DNA of 64,000 nucleotides. It comes from Novipirellula aureliae (GTDB taxonomy: Bacteria > Planctomycetota > Planctomycetia > Pirellulales > Pirellulaceae). Below are positions 18,626 through 28,600 of this stretch, in pieces. Position 1 is the stretch's first letter, and the number at the start of each line of letters is the position of its first letter. The notes below the pieces were generated by a model. It was not told the DNA's origin. It did no database searches and was given only the letters and a program-made list of their open reading frames with translations. Where the stretch lies: positions 932,081 through 996,080 of the forward strand of contig NZ_SJPY01000002.1 of assembly GCF_007860185.1 (NCBI RefSeq), written 5' to 3'. The position numbers and the translations under genes are program-made.

Positions 18626-18885
18626 TCTAATTCTCTTGATTTCATGCGACGTAGCCTAAATGGGTTCAAATCTCCTCATCGGTGAACGCGGTGTCCCTGC
18701 GGATACGCACACACAAGGGGAACCGTACTCCAATTGAACGCAGGAACATGGTAGGCACGCAACTAGATCAACACTTCAAAGCGAAATTTGGAAAAAAATC
18801 TGTAGAATTTCTTGAATCTGTTTAGACATTTTCGGAAAGAACGCACTAGGCCGAGCTCCCTGTACCGGATGAAGGTAGTGTCAGG

Positions 18886-20502
18886 CTATAGTCGCGAGTC
18901 TCTGTACAATTCAGAAATCTGCTCTGCATCGAGCGCAACTTTCCAGACCGTCATTTCGTCGATCCGGCCACAAAAATTACGCACCGGCCTAGAGCGATTC
19001 AGTTGATCGGGAACCCCCATCCAATTGCCAATGTCCCCCAAACCAATCTTCACGGTTTGGTGTTCCTTGATGGTGTGCCTTGAAATCTCATCGCCATCAA
19101 GGTAGTGACGCACCTCACGGCCAGGGCCGTCGTAGACGCTGCAAACGAAACTCCAGGCCCCAATTCGGCGCGGATTCAAAAACGGTGGTGACGAACAACT
19201 AATCGCGTTTTCACCATAGGACTCCGAAGTCCGAACACTCAATCGAAGTGCACCGTCCCTTCTGATCTGCCAATGCAATCGCCCCAGTTCATGCCCATCG
19301 GTGAGCAACAGCGATTGCTGACGATCGGGCGCCGCATCGACTCGAATCCAGGCCATTATGGTCAGCGAATCGAATTCACCTGGAATGTTGACGCGAACAC
19401 GATCACCTGGCCGAGTGAATGCCAACGCCCCCTTGCCCACCCAACGCCCATCAGCCCGCTTAGCGCCAACGATGGTTCCGTCACCTTGCTGTTGCTTCGA
19501 ACCAATGAGCTTGTCGGGCGAGTCGGATTCAAAATCAAAACGCGCCGCAATACGAGGATCATTCACCAGTGACTGATTCAACATTTTCCACCGGGCGTAT
19601 CGCTTTTGCGAAGCGGATTCGTTCCGCAGACGGAATTCTTCAAATGACGGGAAGCTGTGGGGATCAGCTGCAATCGCCGAAGTTTCACCCGCCGCTGACT
19701 TAGATAGACCACTGCCGCCGTGCAGCGGTTGCCGTTGTTTTAGCCAGCGTTTACCGTCGGGCGGATACAGCTCCACCTTACCGTCGAACACTTGCACCTC
19801 CGATCGCCCATCCTTACCAACTTCCAGTCCGAACTCCGTTCCGAGGTCTACCAACTCGAACTGGGGCGATATCACACTAAAACCTTCTGCGTGTGGCGGA
19901 ACGAACGCTCTCAACTTTCCACTGTGGAAAATCGCTTGGTTGGAAGAAACAATCTCCAGTGATACCGAACCTTCGGTAATCAACCTCGCACCACTGTAAA
20001 ATTCAATCAAGACCATGCCACTATCTATCTTCAGTTGCCCCGGCGACAAGATACTTCCCGACGATGGCGGATCGCTCATCGCCCACTCTGCATCCACCGC
20101 GTGAACAAGGACAGCAACGCCATCATCCATAAGCTCACTCGCCGCAGCAGCGACCTCGCCCATCTCAAGCCCGGTGGCCGTTCCGCTCGCGATCAGCGCG
20201 AGTGATTTGCGTCCCAACAGAGCCCCAAACGCAATGAGTAGTATAGCTGCGGCCAGCGCCAGCAAAGTCGCCGCCCGACGCTCCAACAGCCCCGCAAACA
20301 CGCCGGATTTTTGTTGGATACTCACCTCACTGCGCAGGGCCAGCTCATCGTGCAGATCCAAATAGTGCACGTATCGCCTACGAGCGTTCGCGTCGGATTT
20401 CAAAACTTGATCCAGCGCCAATTTTTCATCAGCGGAAACGTCGCCTTCTACCAACTTCGATAGCAATCGATCCAAGTCTCGGTTCAATTTAGGATCAGCC
20501 AT
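18886..20502 (-). CDS. FecR-like anti-sigma factor with C-terminal LamG domain
   Basis: This protein of 538 residues has a cytoplasmic N-terminal part (about 1-70, rich in charged helices, DRLLSKLVEGDVSADEK), one membrane helix at about 75-100, a FecR domain at about 120-260 (PGQLKIDSGMVLIEFYSGA, FELVDLGTEFGLEV), then a concanavalin-like LamG domain at about 320-535 (FTRPGDRVRVNI, LTIMAWIRVDAAP, GRIDEMTVWKVALDAEQI). The architecture is a membrane anti-sigma with a glycan-binding-like sensor outside. The start overlaps the end of the sigma gene by eight bases, so the two are co-translated. It probably holds the sigma factor until a saccharide binds; that role is inferred. Confidence 0.85.
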   Translation of the reverse strand: MADPKLNRDLDRLLSKLVEGDVSADEKLALDQVLKSDANARRRYVHYLDLHDELALRSEVSIQQKSGVFAGLLERRAATLLALAAAILLIAFGALLGRKSLALIASGTATGLEMGEVAAAASELMDDGVAVLVHAVDAEWAMSDPPSSGSILSPGQLKIDSGMVLIEFYSGARLITEGSVSLEIVSSNQAIFHSGKLRAFVPPHAEGFSVISPQFELVDLGTEFGLEVGKDGRSEVQVFDGKVELYPPDGKRWLKQRQPLHGGSGLSKSAAGETSAIAADPHSFPSFEEFRLRNESASQKRYARWKMLNQSLVNDPRIAARFDFESDSPDKLIGSKQQQGDGTIVGAKRADGRWVGKGALAFTRPGDRVRVNIPGEFDSLTIMAWIRVDAAPDRQQSLLLTDGHELGRLHWQIRRDGALRLSVRTSESYGENAISCSSPPFLNPRRIGAWSFVCSVYDGPGREVRHYLDGDEISRHTIKEHQTVKIGLGDIGNWMGVPDQLNRSRPVRNFCGRIDEMTVWKVALDAEQISELYRDSRL

Positions 20503-21022
20503 TTTGCCACCCTTGGTTTGCTATTGAGCGTTCGATGCAATCCATCAGCATTCCACGCAGCTTTTCAATACGATAATACAACTTGTGTCCACTAACGCCT
20601 TGGTCTTCGGCTAGTTGTTTGACCGAAGCTTGCTGGCGATAACGACTGTAAATCAGATTGCGATCCTTCAGCGGCAATTTCTCTAAGCAGCGATCCAAAC
20701 TCATCCGGCGAAGTTCCATCACTGGCATTTCTTCGGCGATCGTGTCGGCAACCAACGCCAGCGTTTCATCAGAAAAGACTAAGCGATCACGCATTTGTCG
20801 CTGACGCCACGCCAGCACTTCGATGTACGCAAAGCGAATGGCCCAACCGATGAAAGGCCGCTGGCGATCGTACTGGTCAAACTTTCGCCACAAACCTGTC
20901 GCCGTCAGCTGCAAAATATCATCCACATCTGCCGTGCAGGGCACCAGCTTAAATACATACCGCTGCACATCCGCCTGATGCTGGGTCCAATAGCCGACAA
21001 ATTCTTCCGTAACATCTACCAT
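20495..21022 (-). CDS. ECF RNA polymerase sigma factor, Rhodopirellula/Verrucomicrobium type
   Basis: The product is 175 residues from the ATG at 21022; a TTG one codon earlier is possible. Region 2 is visible in the DVDDILQLTATGLWRKFDQ block (about 34-52) followed by PFIGWAIRFAYIEVLAWR. Region 4 is in RCLEKLPLKDRNLIYSRY and the helix-turn-helix SVKQLAEDQGVSGHKLYYR. It has the compact two-domain form of the planctomycete ECF group. Paired with the LamG anti-sigma behind it and placed at the 5' side of the minus-strand glycan cluster, it is the best candidate regulator of that cluster. Confidence 0.9.
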   Translation of the reverse strand: MVDVTEEFVGYWTQHQADVQRYVFKLVPCTADVDDILQLTATGLWRKFDQYDRQRPFIGWAIRFAYIEVLAWRQRQMRDRLVFSDETLALVADTIAEEMPVMELRRMSLDRCLEKLPLKDRNLIYSRYRQQASVKQLAEDQGVSGHKLYYRIEKLRGMLMDCIERSIANQGWQNG

Positions 21023-21252
21023 CAATGACTCCGGGAGCTACTCCTATTCACTTCTATTCAAACACTGGCGGGCCAATTCAGACGGCAAAACTGAAAATTT
21101 CTTGAAAAACGGACCAGTCTGTTGACCGTGAAGTTGGTAAAGCCTACTTCCTCGTTCGCCATGCGGTCGATCGAAAGCGTCTGGCAAAACTAACTTCCGT
21201 AGAAACTCTGCTCTTTATAATTCAGCAAAGGTGTTAGTGACAAATGGTGCTG

Positions 21253-21302
21253 TTCACGTAATTTCACGTAATTTCACGACATTTCACGTAAATTCACGTA
21301 AT
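21253..21302. promoter_or_regulatory. Five 10-bp phased repeats upstream of the sigma gene
   Basis: Five head-to-tail units of TTCACGTAAT are present (unit three is TTCACGACAT and unit four ends AAA), exactly ten bases apart. Each intact unit has an ACGT core. They lie about 230 bp upstream of the ECF start on the minus strand. A ten-base period puts every copy on one face of the helix, as in arrays of protein-binding sites. No protein can be named. Confidence 0.45.
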
Positions 21303-21338
21303 TTCCGAAAATGTGGCGAGCGCCGCTTGGTGCCGCTT

Positions 21339-21521
21339 TCAAGCCGCTTCGCCCAAAGAGCAAGGCCATTTTGAGGAGCCACAAAGCATTTTGACAAAGT
21401 CTGTTATTCGACTGAAGAAGACGAACCAGGACTGACAAAAACGTTCCATCGCCAGTCCTAATGGCTTAAACCTTTCGAGGCGATCACACCACTGCTCGGC
21501 GGTGGTTGAATCGGGGAACAC
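21339..21521 (-). other. Possible fragment of a transposase-type helix-turn-helix protein
   Basis: An ORF of 60 codons begins FPDSTTAEQWCDRLERF and contains AMERFCQS. This resembles the N-terminal helix-turn-helix of IS66-accessory-type proteins (a tryptophan, then RLERF, then FCQ). After FCQS the resemblance stops, so if real it is a broken remnant. The rest of the spacer 21023-21668 holds only the phased repeat and no identifiable gene. Confidence 0.25.
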
Positions 21522-21668
21522 GTTTCACCTGAGTTTCTCCTGAAAGCGGACAGTTGATCGAAACTCACCACGCTAACGTGATCGTCAACGTGGGCAAATA
21601 GAACGCTTACCTCATGCGGGAACTCCAGTTTTTCCGGACCATTTTAGCCTGTCCCCTCATTGCTCCAC

Positions 21669-23054
21669 CTAATTGCTCCACCGACTACCAAAGGATGCCG
21701 CTTCTTGGACTATTTCAGTATCCGACAAAGATCCATCGTAAATAACCACATCATCCACCAGTCCGTCGAGTGTTTCTGAGGTACTATGATTCGTAAAGTG
21801 GAAATTTTTATCCCGCTCTATCGCTTGTGAAGCAATCACATCCAGTATGAAATCTTCCGGAATCTTGACTTCCGGCAGCAGCTTGCCATTAAACCAGATT
21901 TTAACGACTCCCTCATACAGATCGACCGAGGTCAGAACACGGTTCCATTCGTTTAAGGAGACTTCGGCACCCGATAGAGTGTGAGCAAAACGACCGTTGT
22001 TCAGAAACAGTTCTATTTTCCCGTCCTGATTGCACCTAAGACCGAACCAGCGAAAGCTTCTGCCACCGACAACGATTGTCGTTGATTTACTGGCAACATC
22101 GGCGTGTTCACGTATTAAAAATTCCTGTCCAATACTGAACTGGGTGTACAGCAAATCCGCTAAGGAGAGGCTTGCTCGATACCCACCGTCCCTGGGGAAA
22201 TAATGGCCGTTGAGGTTTAACGCTCCGTCTTCGTAAGTCGTGTTCTCCAGAGTAAAGGCAGGACTCTCCTCGAGCGAATCATCCGCTGTAGAATCAAATG
22301 TATAGTGAGCAATTTGGGTCGTTTTGTGACCTTCATCAAGAGGGGGAAATTTTTCCTGAAGAGCCCTGGTGTATGTTTGGATTTTGTTTTGAAGTTCTAT
22401 TTGGGCTTCATTGGCTTGCTTTGCCAATATCTTGGCGTTCGCTGCCACCAACTCGTCCAGCTTTCGTTTGTTTGTAAATAACTCAGCAACATCCTCCGGT
22501 GTCGATTGGATGGCCTCGCGAGCATTATCGATGACAAGCTGGCCTTCCGAAGAGAGGATGACTAAACGCGGTATGCTTGTTGCCTTATACTTGTCCTTTA
22601 GATTGTTGGATTGAGTATTCTTGCCGTTGGCCCATTTCGTTGTCGGAAAGGGCATGTCGTATTCTTTCATATATTCCAACTGTTTTTCTTTCACACCATC
22701 TCTGCCAACCAAGACCACTTCGAAATGCTCCTTATATTGATCTTGAAATTCAATCAGATGGGGTGAGAAAAGATGGCAGGGAGCGCACCATGAAGCCGAG
22801 AAATACAATCCAACAAGTTTACCTTCCAGGCGTTCCAAAGGAACATCAACACCATCGGAGTCCATCAAACCATCTGGAAAGAAAGAAGCCCAATCTGAAA
22901 TCGTTTTGTCAGAGGTTTGAATTGTAACATCAGGTTTTTCCAGAGCTCTTTCGCTTTCATTCTTCTTGCATGAACTGGCCGCAAAAACAATGAGTCCACA
23001 ACTGAAAAGGATCGGAAGGATTTTAGTTACTGAATTATACTGAGCTTTTTTCAT
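21669..23054 (-). CDS. Thioredoxin-like lipoprotein with C-terminal LamG domain
   Basis: This product of 461 residues starts at the ATG at 23054. A lipobox ending ASSC puts the lipidated Cys at residue 29. A nucleoredoxin/TlpA-like thioredoxin fold covers about 65-200, with the redox motif WCAPC at 89-93 and the cis-proline segment TSIPRLVIL. A charged helical linker (about 205-245) leads to a LamG-type sandwich (about 255-455) with LYTQFSIGQEF, NEWNRVLTSVDLYEGVVKIW and LDGLVDDVVIYDGSLSDTEI. The fusion suggests a membrane-tethered redox protein that also binds a surface or glycan. It may be part of the same regulon as the LamG anti-sigma gene upstream, but there is no direct evidence for that. 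Confidence 0.8.
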   Translation of the reverse strand: MKKAQYNSVTKILPILFSCGLIVFAASSCKKNESERALEKPDVTIQTSDKTISDWASFFPDGLMDSDGVDVPLERLEGKLVGLYFSASWCAPCHLFSPHLIEFQDQYKEHFEVVLVGRDGVKEKQLEYMKEYDMPFPTTKWANGKNTQSNNLKDKYKATSIPRLVILSSEGQLVIDNAREAIQSTPEDVAELFTNKRKLDELVAANAKILAKQANEAQIELQNKIQTYTRALQEKFPPLDEGHKTTQIAHYTFDSTADDSLEESPAFTLENTTYEDGALNLNGHYFPRDGGYRASLSLADLLYTQFSIGQEFLIREHADVASKSTTIVVGGRSFRWFGLRCNQDGKIELFLNNGRFAHTLSGAEVSLNEWNRVLTSVDLYEGVVKIWFNGKLLPEVKIPEDFILDVIASQAIERDKNFHFTNHSTSETLDGLVDDVVIYDGSLSDTEIVQEAASFGSRWSN

Positions 23055-23332
23055 AACAAAGATTCCCAAAAATCAAACCTGAATGGCTACTTAGTGCAAA
23101 ATACAATAAACGTCCACGCCCTGAGGACATGGACATTGAGTTTATCTCTATAGCCCCTTTCTTGATAGCTGTTCAAACTCTGAAATCGGCTGTTTTGGAA
23201 AAAGGGGGGGGAAAATGGTGTGAATCGTAGAATTGAATCACCCTCACTCCATCCAGTATTTCGGATGGCCTAAGGCTTTTGAGCAGCGAACGGTTCCCTT
23301 GCAATTCTCGATCGTTCCGGGCATCCGTTCCG

Positions 23333-23990
23333 TCACCATCCATGCGACTGCGTTTTATGTGGGATCGGGTAGCAGAGGATGTGGAAGGGACTGACGTCGT
23401 CGGCCCCAACGAGATCGTATTCGGAATCCGAAAAGCGGTGATTTTTGAACGTTCGGGCAAGCCAAAACATGCAGGCGGCCGACGTTCACTTCATGATGTC
23501 TCCTGCGTCCGCGAAACGGAAAAGAAATCCCGTCGGAGGCGAAAAAAAATAGATGAGGACGAATCCGGTTTGGGACAGTCCCGGGATTTTTGAAAGGCCA
23601 AAGTCAGATCGTAGCAAGGACTCCAGCGCAGTCAGGGCAAAGGCCGTGTAGCTGGTTGCGAATTCTTGTAGCCGATCCCATCGACCCAGACACCATCGGG
23701 CCAGACACCATCGGGCCAGACACCATCGGGCCAGACACCATCGGGCCAGACACCATCGGGCCAGACACCATCGGGCCCATAGGAACCAATCGCTGTCGGT
23801 AAGTGCTTAAGGGCATGGGGCACGACGAACCTCGCCGTCTCGTGCTCGGCAACGGCCAGCGCGCCGATCAGGAGCCCCCCGACACAGACAGGATTCCAGT
23901 CATAGGCGTACGTGAAGTGTCCCACATCCACACCATGCTTATTGCAGGCACCGCTATCGGCTCGTACTCGAAGTGTCAGCGAGGAAAGGA
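23333..23990 (-). pseudogene. Broken heparinase II/III-family gene with repeat expansion
   Basis: Minus-strand reading gives YAYDWNPVCVGGLLIGALAV, then LPTAIGSYGPDGVW, the repeated block PDGVW, then VDGIGY. A one-base shift at about 23663-23668 leads to EFATSYTAFALTALESLLRS, DFGLSKIPGLSQTG and FRFADAGDIMK. An in-frame TGA at 23486-23488 is followed by SAACMFWLARTF. These match in order the central part of heparinase II/III-like lyases (NWN-VC-GG, YGPDG-W-EG-GYW, ATSY, DFGLS-PG-S-TG, FADGGD, LFWLAR). The N-terminal half is missing, with the fragment joined to the end of the esterase gene at about 23960-23990. The gene is inactive. Confidence 0.8.
23686..23775. repeat. 15-bp tandem repeat, six exact copies
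   Basis: Six identical units CCAGACACCATCGGG are present. Read on the minus strand in the frame of the heparinase remnant, each unit encodes PDGVW, which is one copy of a motif normally present once (YGPDGxW) in the family. The expansion is in multiples of three bases, so it arose without shifting the frame. Confidence 0.95.
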
Positions 23991-25528
23991 ACGGCCGGCA
24001 ATCCTTCGGAGTTGAATACATTGGTTATTGGAGCGGATTGCCAAGCATACCGAATTTTAATGGGCTCCGTCACGCTATTGCTCGAAACAATGGCCTTGTG
24101 ACCTTCCAAGGCTGCAATAGCGGGGTGGAATACGCCATCGGGGCCGGCCAGTTCGAACCATTTGGCAGCACCGTCTTTGGCCACTAAGCCTTGGGCAGTA
24201 TGATCAAATTCGACCGTCACTTTATCGCCCGTCACGGAACAGCGTTTGAACGTCGGTCCCGAATATTCAATGGTATTAAAACCATAGGTTTTGGCCAAGG
24301 CAATGAGCGCTAATCGTTCTCCGATAGGTTTTTTTATGATGGGGTGTACATTGTCCGGGTCCCCGATATCCATCGTGCATACCATGCCGGTGTTTGGAAG
24401 CGCTTGGGCACGGTTTTGTCCTTCGCGAAGAATAGGGGCTTGAAGGCGTCTGTCCTTGCCAAAACGGTCCGAGTAATTGTACGGTGGGATTTGCACGAAA
24501 AAGAAGGGAAAATCTCCTTGTCCCCAAGCGTTACGCCAAGCGCTGATGAGACTCGTAAAAAGATGCTCATACTCGTTGCCCCACTCCACATTGCCTTCGC
24601 CCTGATACCAAATAACGCCTTTGATGGCGAAGGGAATAAAGGGCTTTACTTTATCTTTGAACAAGATACCACGCTGGTGATGGTAGCGTTTGATGGAGTA
24701 AACAGAACGCGGCATCGGGGGTTCGATGCCTCGCTTTCCGTTTGCCTCCCACTGCTTCAAAGCCGAGTTATAGGCAGACGCGTCAGTGGCATTGTAGTCG
24801 GCTAGCCATCGATCCCAGCGATCAACAACCACTTTCAGAGCAGGATCGTTTTGTAGGGTCTCAAGGGGAGTCCAGGCCTCTGCCGGACTGCCGCCCACCG
24901 TAGACTGAATCAAGCCCACCGGAACGTTTAGCTTTTGGTGCAGAGATAAACCAAAGTAAAATCCTACCGCTGAAAAATCCTTTGCAATGTCATACGTACT
25001 GACTTGCCACCCTGTTTTACCGCTTTGAAAAAAACGTATCTGTGGATTGTTGGCAAGCATCGTGTCTTGCTTTACCCCTTTACTCCTTCTGAGTTGAAAA
25101 TTCATATTGGATTGTCCAGAGCAAAACCAAACTTCGCCAGTGACCACATTGTTCAGACGCACGGTGGCTTCGTCGCTCACAATGGACAGCTCATACGAAT
25201 CCGGCCCGGCTTTGGGGGTGGTCAGGGTGGCTTCCCATTGCCCCTTATCATTGGTGCTGGTGGAGACCGATTCGTTCCAGCTTGCTTTCACAGTCACAAG
25301 ATTTCCTGCAGGAGCCGTCCCCCAAATCTTTACCTGCTGGTCCTGCTGCAACACCATGTTGTCTGAAAAAATACTAGCAAGCTTGACCTGTGCCTGAAGA
25401 CTTGTGTTTGCAGAAAAAAGCATAGCAAGCATGCTAAATCTCAGCCCCCATCCCCAAACATCGCTCGCCTGTGATCGAGTGAAAATTCTATGGGTCGGTA
25501 TTGATATGTATTCTAATAATCGTTTCAT
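23954..25528 (-). CDS. Sialate O-acetylesterase-like SGNH carbohydrate esterase
   Basis: This product of 524 residues has an AAGGAT ribosome site before the ATG. A long leader ends in a hydrophobic segment LRFSMLAMLFSANTSLQAQ, probably the export signal. The family block GEVWFCSGQSNM places the nucleophile Ser140 at about 138-142. GVIWYQGEGN follows at about 300, and the acid/His block GDPDNVHP near 390. The C-terminal ending YAWQSAPITNVFN-GLPAVPF is the natural end of the family, so the protein is complete. Such enzymes deacetylate sugars in degradation clusters; the sialate name is by family only. Its last few codons overlap the remnant of a heparinase gene. Confidence 0.88.
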   Translation of the reverse strand: MKRLLEYISIPTHRIFTRSQASDVWGWGLRFSMLAMLFSANTSLQAQVKLASIFSDNMVLQQDQQVKIWGTAPAGNLVTVKASWNESVSTSTNDKGQWEATLTTPKAGPDSYELSIVSDEATVRLNNVVTGEVWFCSGQSNMNFQLRRSKGVKQDTMLANNPQIRFFQSGKTGWQVSTYDIAKDFSAVGFYFGLSLHQKLNVPVGLIQSTVGGSPAEAWTPLETLQNDPALKVVVDRWDRWLADYNATDASAYNSALKQWEANGKRGIEPPMPRSVYSIKRYHHQRGILFKDKVKPFIPFAIKGVIWYQGEGNVEWGNEYEHLFTSLISAWRNAWGQGDFPFFFVQIPPYNYSDRFGKDRRLQAPILREGQNRAQALPNTGMVCTMDIGDPDNVHPIIKKPIGERLALIALAKTYGFNTIEYSGPTFKRCSVTGDKVTVEFDHTAQGLVAKDGAAKWFELAGPDGVFHPAIAALEGHKAIVSSNSVTEPIKIRYAWQSAPITNVFNSEGLPAVPFLADTSSTSR

Positions 25529-25689
25529 CCTTGTATCCTTATTTCAAACAGAGTTTTTGTCATACCACAAGCAGACACAACGCCCCGCCTTTCGCTAGTG
25601 GCTCACCACATTTTTAGTTCGCATCTCTCCTTCGTTTCTCCGCCAACTCAGTAAATACCGATCGCGACAAACACAAATCTTTCACTTGC

Positions 25690-28600
25690 CTACAACCTGG
25701 GGCTCACTGGAGGGCCGGGTTCGAGCGTCTTGCTTGCCATTGGCTTTTGGTTCGGGGTCAGCATAAACTTATCGAACTCGAAACCATCCTCTCGCATCGA
25801 GAACATGATCGTGTGCAGGCCTGGTTCGTCGATATCGAGCCAGATTTGCCCCAACACGCCTGTATGAACCTTGTCGGTTCGTTGCCGAGAATCCCACTGC
25901 CACTTGCCGTGTTGGCCGGTGAATTGCATTCGGGCACCTGACTCGGGCCACACGCCATCGATTCCAACGTGCAGTCCGTTGTCTTCGGCTCCCGTACAGC
26001 AAATGCGTGCCCAAACGTAATAGCGTCCCGGCTTCTCGATCATGACGGGGTAGTACAGCACGCTGCACTCGCCAGGCGTATTCGAGAAACTAACACCTCT
26101 GACCAGCGGATCTGCGTGCGTGACTCGGGTATCAGGCAAGATCTCCAGATACGCGCCGCCGCTAGCACCATCGGCGTGATTCGGATCGGGGTCCGGTTTC
26201 ACGTTCGGCATTGTATCGGCAGTCGTCAGGTACCATTTTCGGTGATGCTGGCGATCGACCGAGTCAAAATCCTCGGCTTCGACAACGACGATTCCGTTGC
26301 TCTGTTTGTGCACTTTCTTCGCTTGATTTTGGTCGTAGGTGTAGTCGAACGGTTTGCTGCTCGCTTCAGCGGAAGCCGGCGGCTTGGCTGCCTTTGCGGG
26401 TTGCTTAAACGCAGCACCATGATCAAGAATCGTTACCGATTCCCATCGTCCACGAGAGAAAGCAAAGGCGTCGCCTTCGGGAATCTTACCGTTCGAGGCA
26501 GAGCTAAACTCGATGCGGATCGTGTCACCGGGCATGAGCGAAACTTCGCTGAAACGATGTGGGGTCGTCTCATAATCACGCTTGGCTACCGGGTTTTGCA
26601 CCTCACCGACCTTTTCTCCAGCTACCAATAGTCGGTAGGAGGATTCGCCGTCGGTTTCGGTGAGCGTTGTCAGCACGAGATCGTATACCCCCGCTTCGCC
26701 TTTGAACGTGGTCTCGGCTGCGGCAAACTTGCCTTGATACTGAGCCGCATCGATCGCCATCGCCTTTCGGGCACCGTCCTTGTAGCCCGGCACAAAGGGG
26801 CCCGAAACGACGAACTCGAAATCGGTCATGGCTTGCAAGACCAAAGCGTCACCAGCATCCGCTTCGGCAGACTGGCCGAACGTGGCGTAGCGTCCGTCTG
26901 GATCTTCGAACGTGATCAAAAGCTCGGGCCCCTCCTCGCTTCCCGACGCGACAAACCAAATGTCATTACCGCCCTCGTCAAGCGTCACGACCAACGTGTA
27001 AGTGCCGTCACCTTTTATCATCGACGTGACGGGAATGGTCACCGATTCGCCCTGACCAACATTTCCAGTCAACTCGCCGACTAGCTCGTTCGGTTTGGGG
27101 GCCGATTCCTTCGTCAACGTGTTACTATTCCAATCCGAATGCGCCCCACGAAAAACGCGAAGCGTTCCGCCGCCAGCATCACCACCGCCGGTCAAACGGA
27201 GTTTGGCATCAAGGATGTTTGGCGGAAGTCCCTGAAGATCGAATTGAATCAAGCTCGTACGACGCTTTCCTTCGACCTTCAGATGCTGATCGTTAATCAC
27301 TTTGGTTCCCTCAATGCAGACATCGTCGATCGGGAACACACTTCGCGTCACTCTCGACTGGAAAGGTTCCACGGTGATTGTCTGGCTCGACGCGGCAGTC
27401 TGCTTTCCATCGCTCGCCGTCAGTTTCAAGACATATTTACCAGCACCGTTGAGGGTGACGTTCGTCTCTTGAGCGGTCGCGTCCGCAAACGTTGCAGCTC
27501 CGGGGCCACTGGTTTTGGTCCACTGCGACGTTAACGCGCCACCTGGTTTTCCGTCATCGCTAATCTTGCCTTTGAGATCGACCGTGACGGAGTTTGCCGA
27601 GCGTGGCAGCATGATTGTCAGATCTGCTCCCGCACTGACGCCGGGAGGATAGTCGTGATTGGCATCGCCAGGCCGAACGACGGCCAACCAATCTTGCCCC
27701 GAATCGCTGGGCGGATCGCCGATCATGACCTTGCCGCCCCCGCTCACCACCTGCGTCGATCCAGTCTGCAAGGGTCCACCGCTGCGTGGATTGAACCACA
27801 GGACTTCAAAGACGCCCTCTGCGTCAGAAAGATCAAGTGCCGCTTGCTCGGCTTGCTTACAGAACACCAAATACAACTTTCCTGGCTCCATCAGACAATA
27901 AGCATTCTTGCTGGCAAACTTCTCATCCGCATTTTTCATGTTCCAGAATGGGATCTTGTTGTCCGCAAAAAACTCGAGAGCGATTCGGCATTGTTCCCAC
28001 ATCTTCTGACGCACGCGATAGTCTTGACAGGTCAGATCGCTGTGCGGGTGCTTGTAGCCAAAGTACCACTCGACGCCAGCGCCGCCAGCCATGAGGTTTC
28101 CCCACAGCGCATTCTTTCGTGCATTGTCTCGCGTCGGGTCCTCGGCGTCGGTGATCAGTGCATGCGTCGCATCGCCAGGCTCATCGCAAGCCACCACCCA
28201 GGGCTTTCCCGCCTCGACAGAACGACGGATGTAATTGAGCGTGGCGTCATGCACACGGCTGAAGTCGGCTTGATTGGTCTGTAGCGAGAACCCTGTCAGC
28301 GCAGAGGCGTCTCCGAGCAGGTCGAAGTGGTTGTTGCCGTTGTGGATCACGATGTGGTGCTGGTAAGGATCGTGCGTCCAGAAGTATTCCGCCCAATCCT
28401 GCTTTTTTTGCGTGCTGACTTTGTGTCCCAAGCCAACCTCTTCACCCAGATTCCAGTTGAGTGCTAAATGGTGAGCGAAACGGGCAATCAGCTCGCGATA
28501 GTACAACTTTCGCTGTTTTCCCAAGTCACCGTCATCGAGCAAATTGACATTTTCCGCTTCTTGTGTTTTGAAGTGCAGGTACATGCCGAGATGGGTACCG

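Noticed and set aside
23686..23775. Possible CRISPR array
   Set aside because: Units are head-to-tail with no spacers between them; the same applies to the 16-bp and 8-bp repeats.
23590..23802. Plus-strand GPDTI repeat protein
   Set aside because: The repeat makes sense on the minus strand as PDGVW within a heparinase remnant; the plus frame has no other support.
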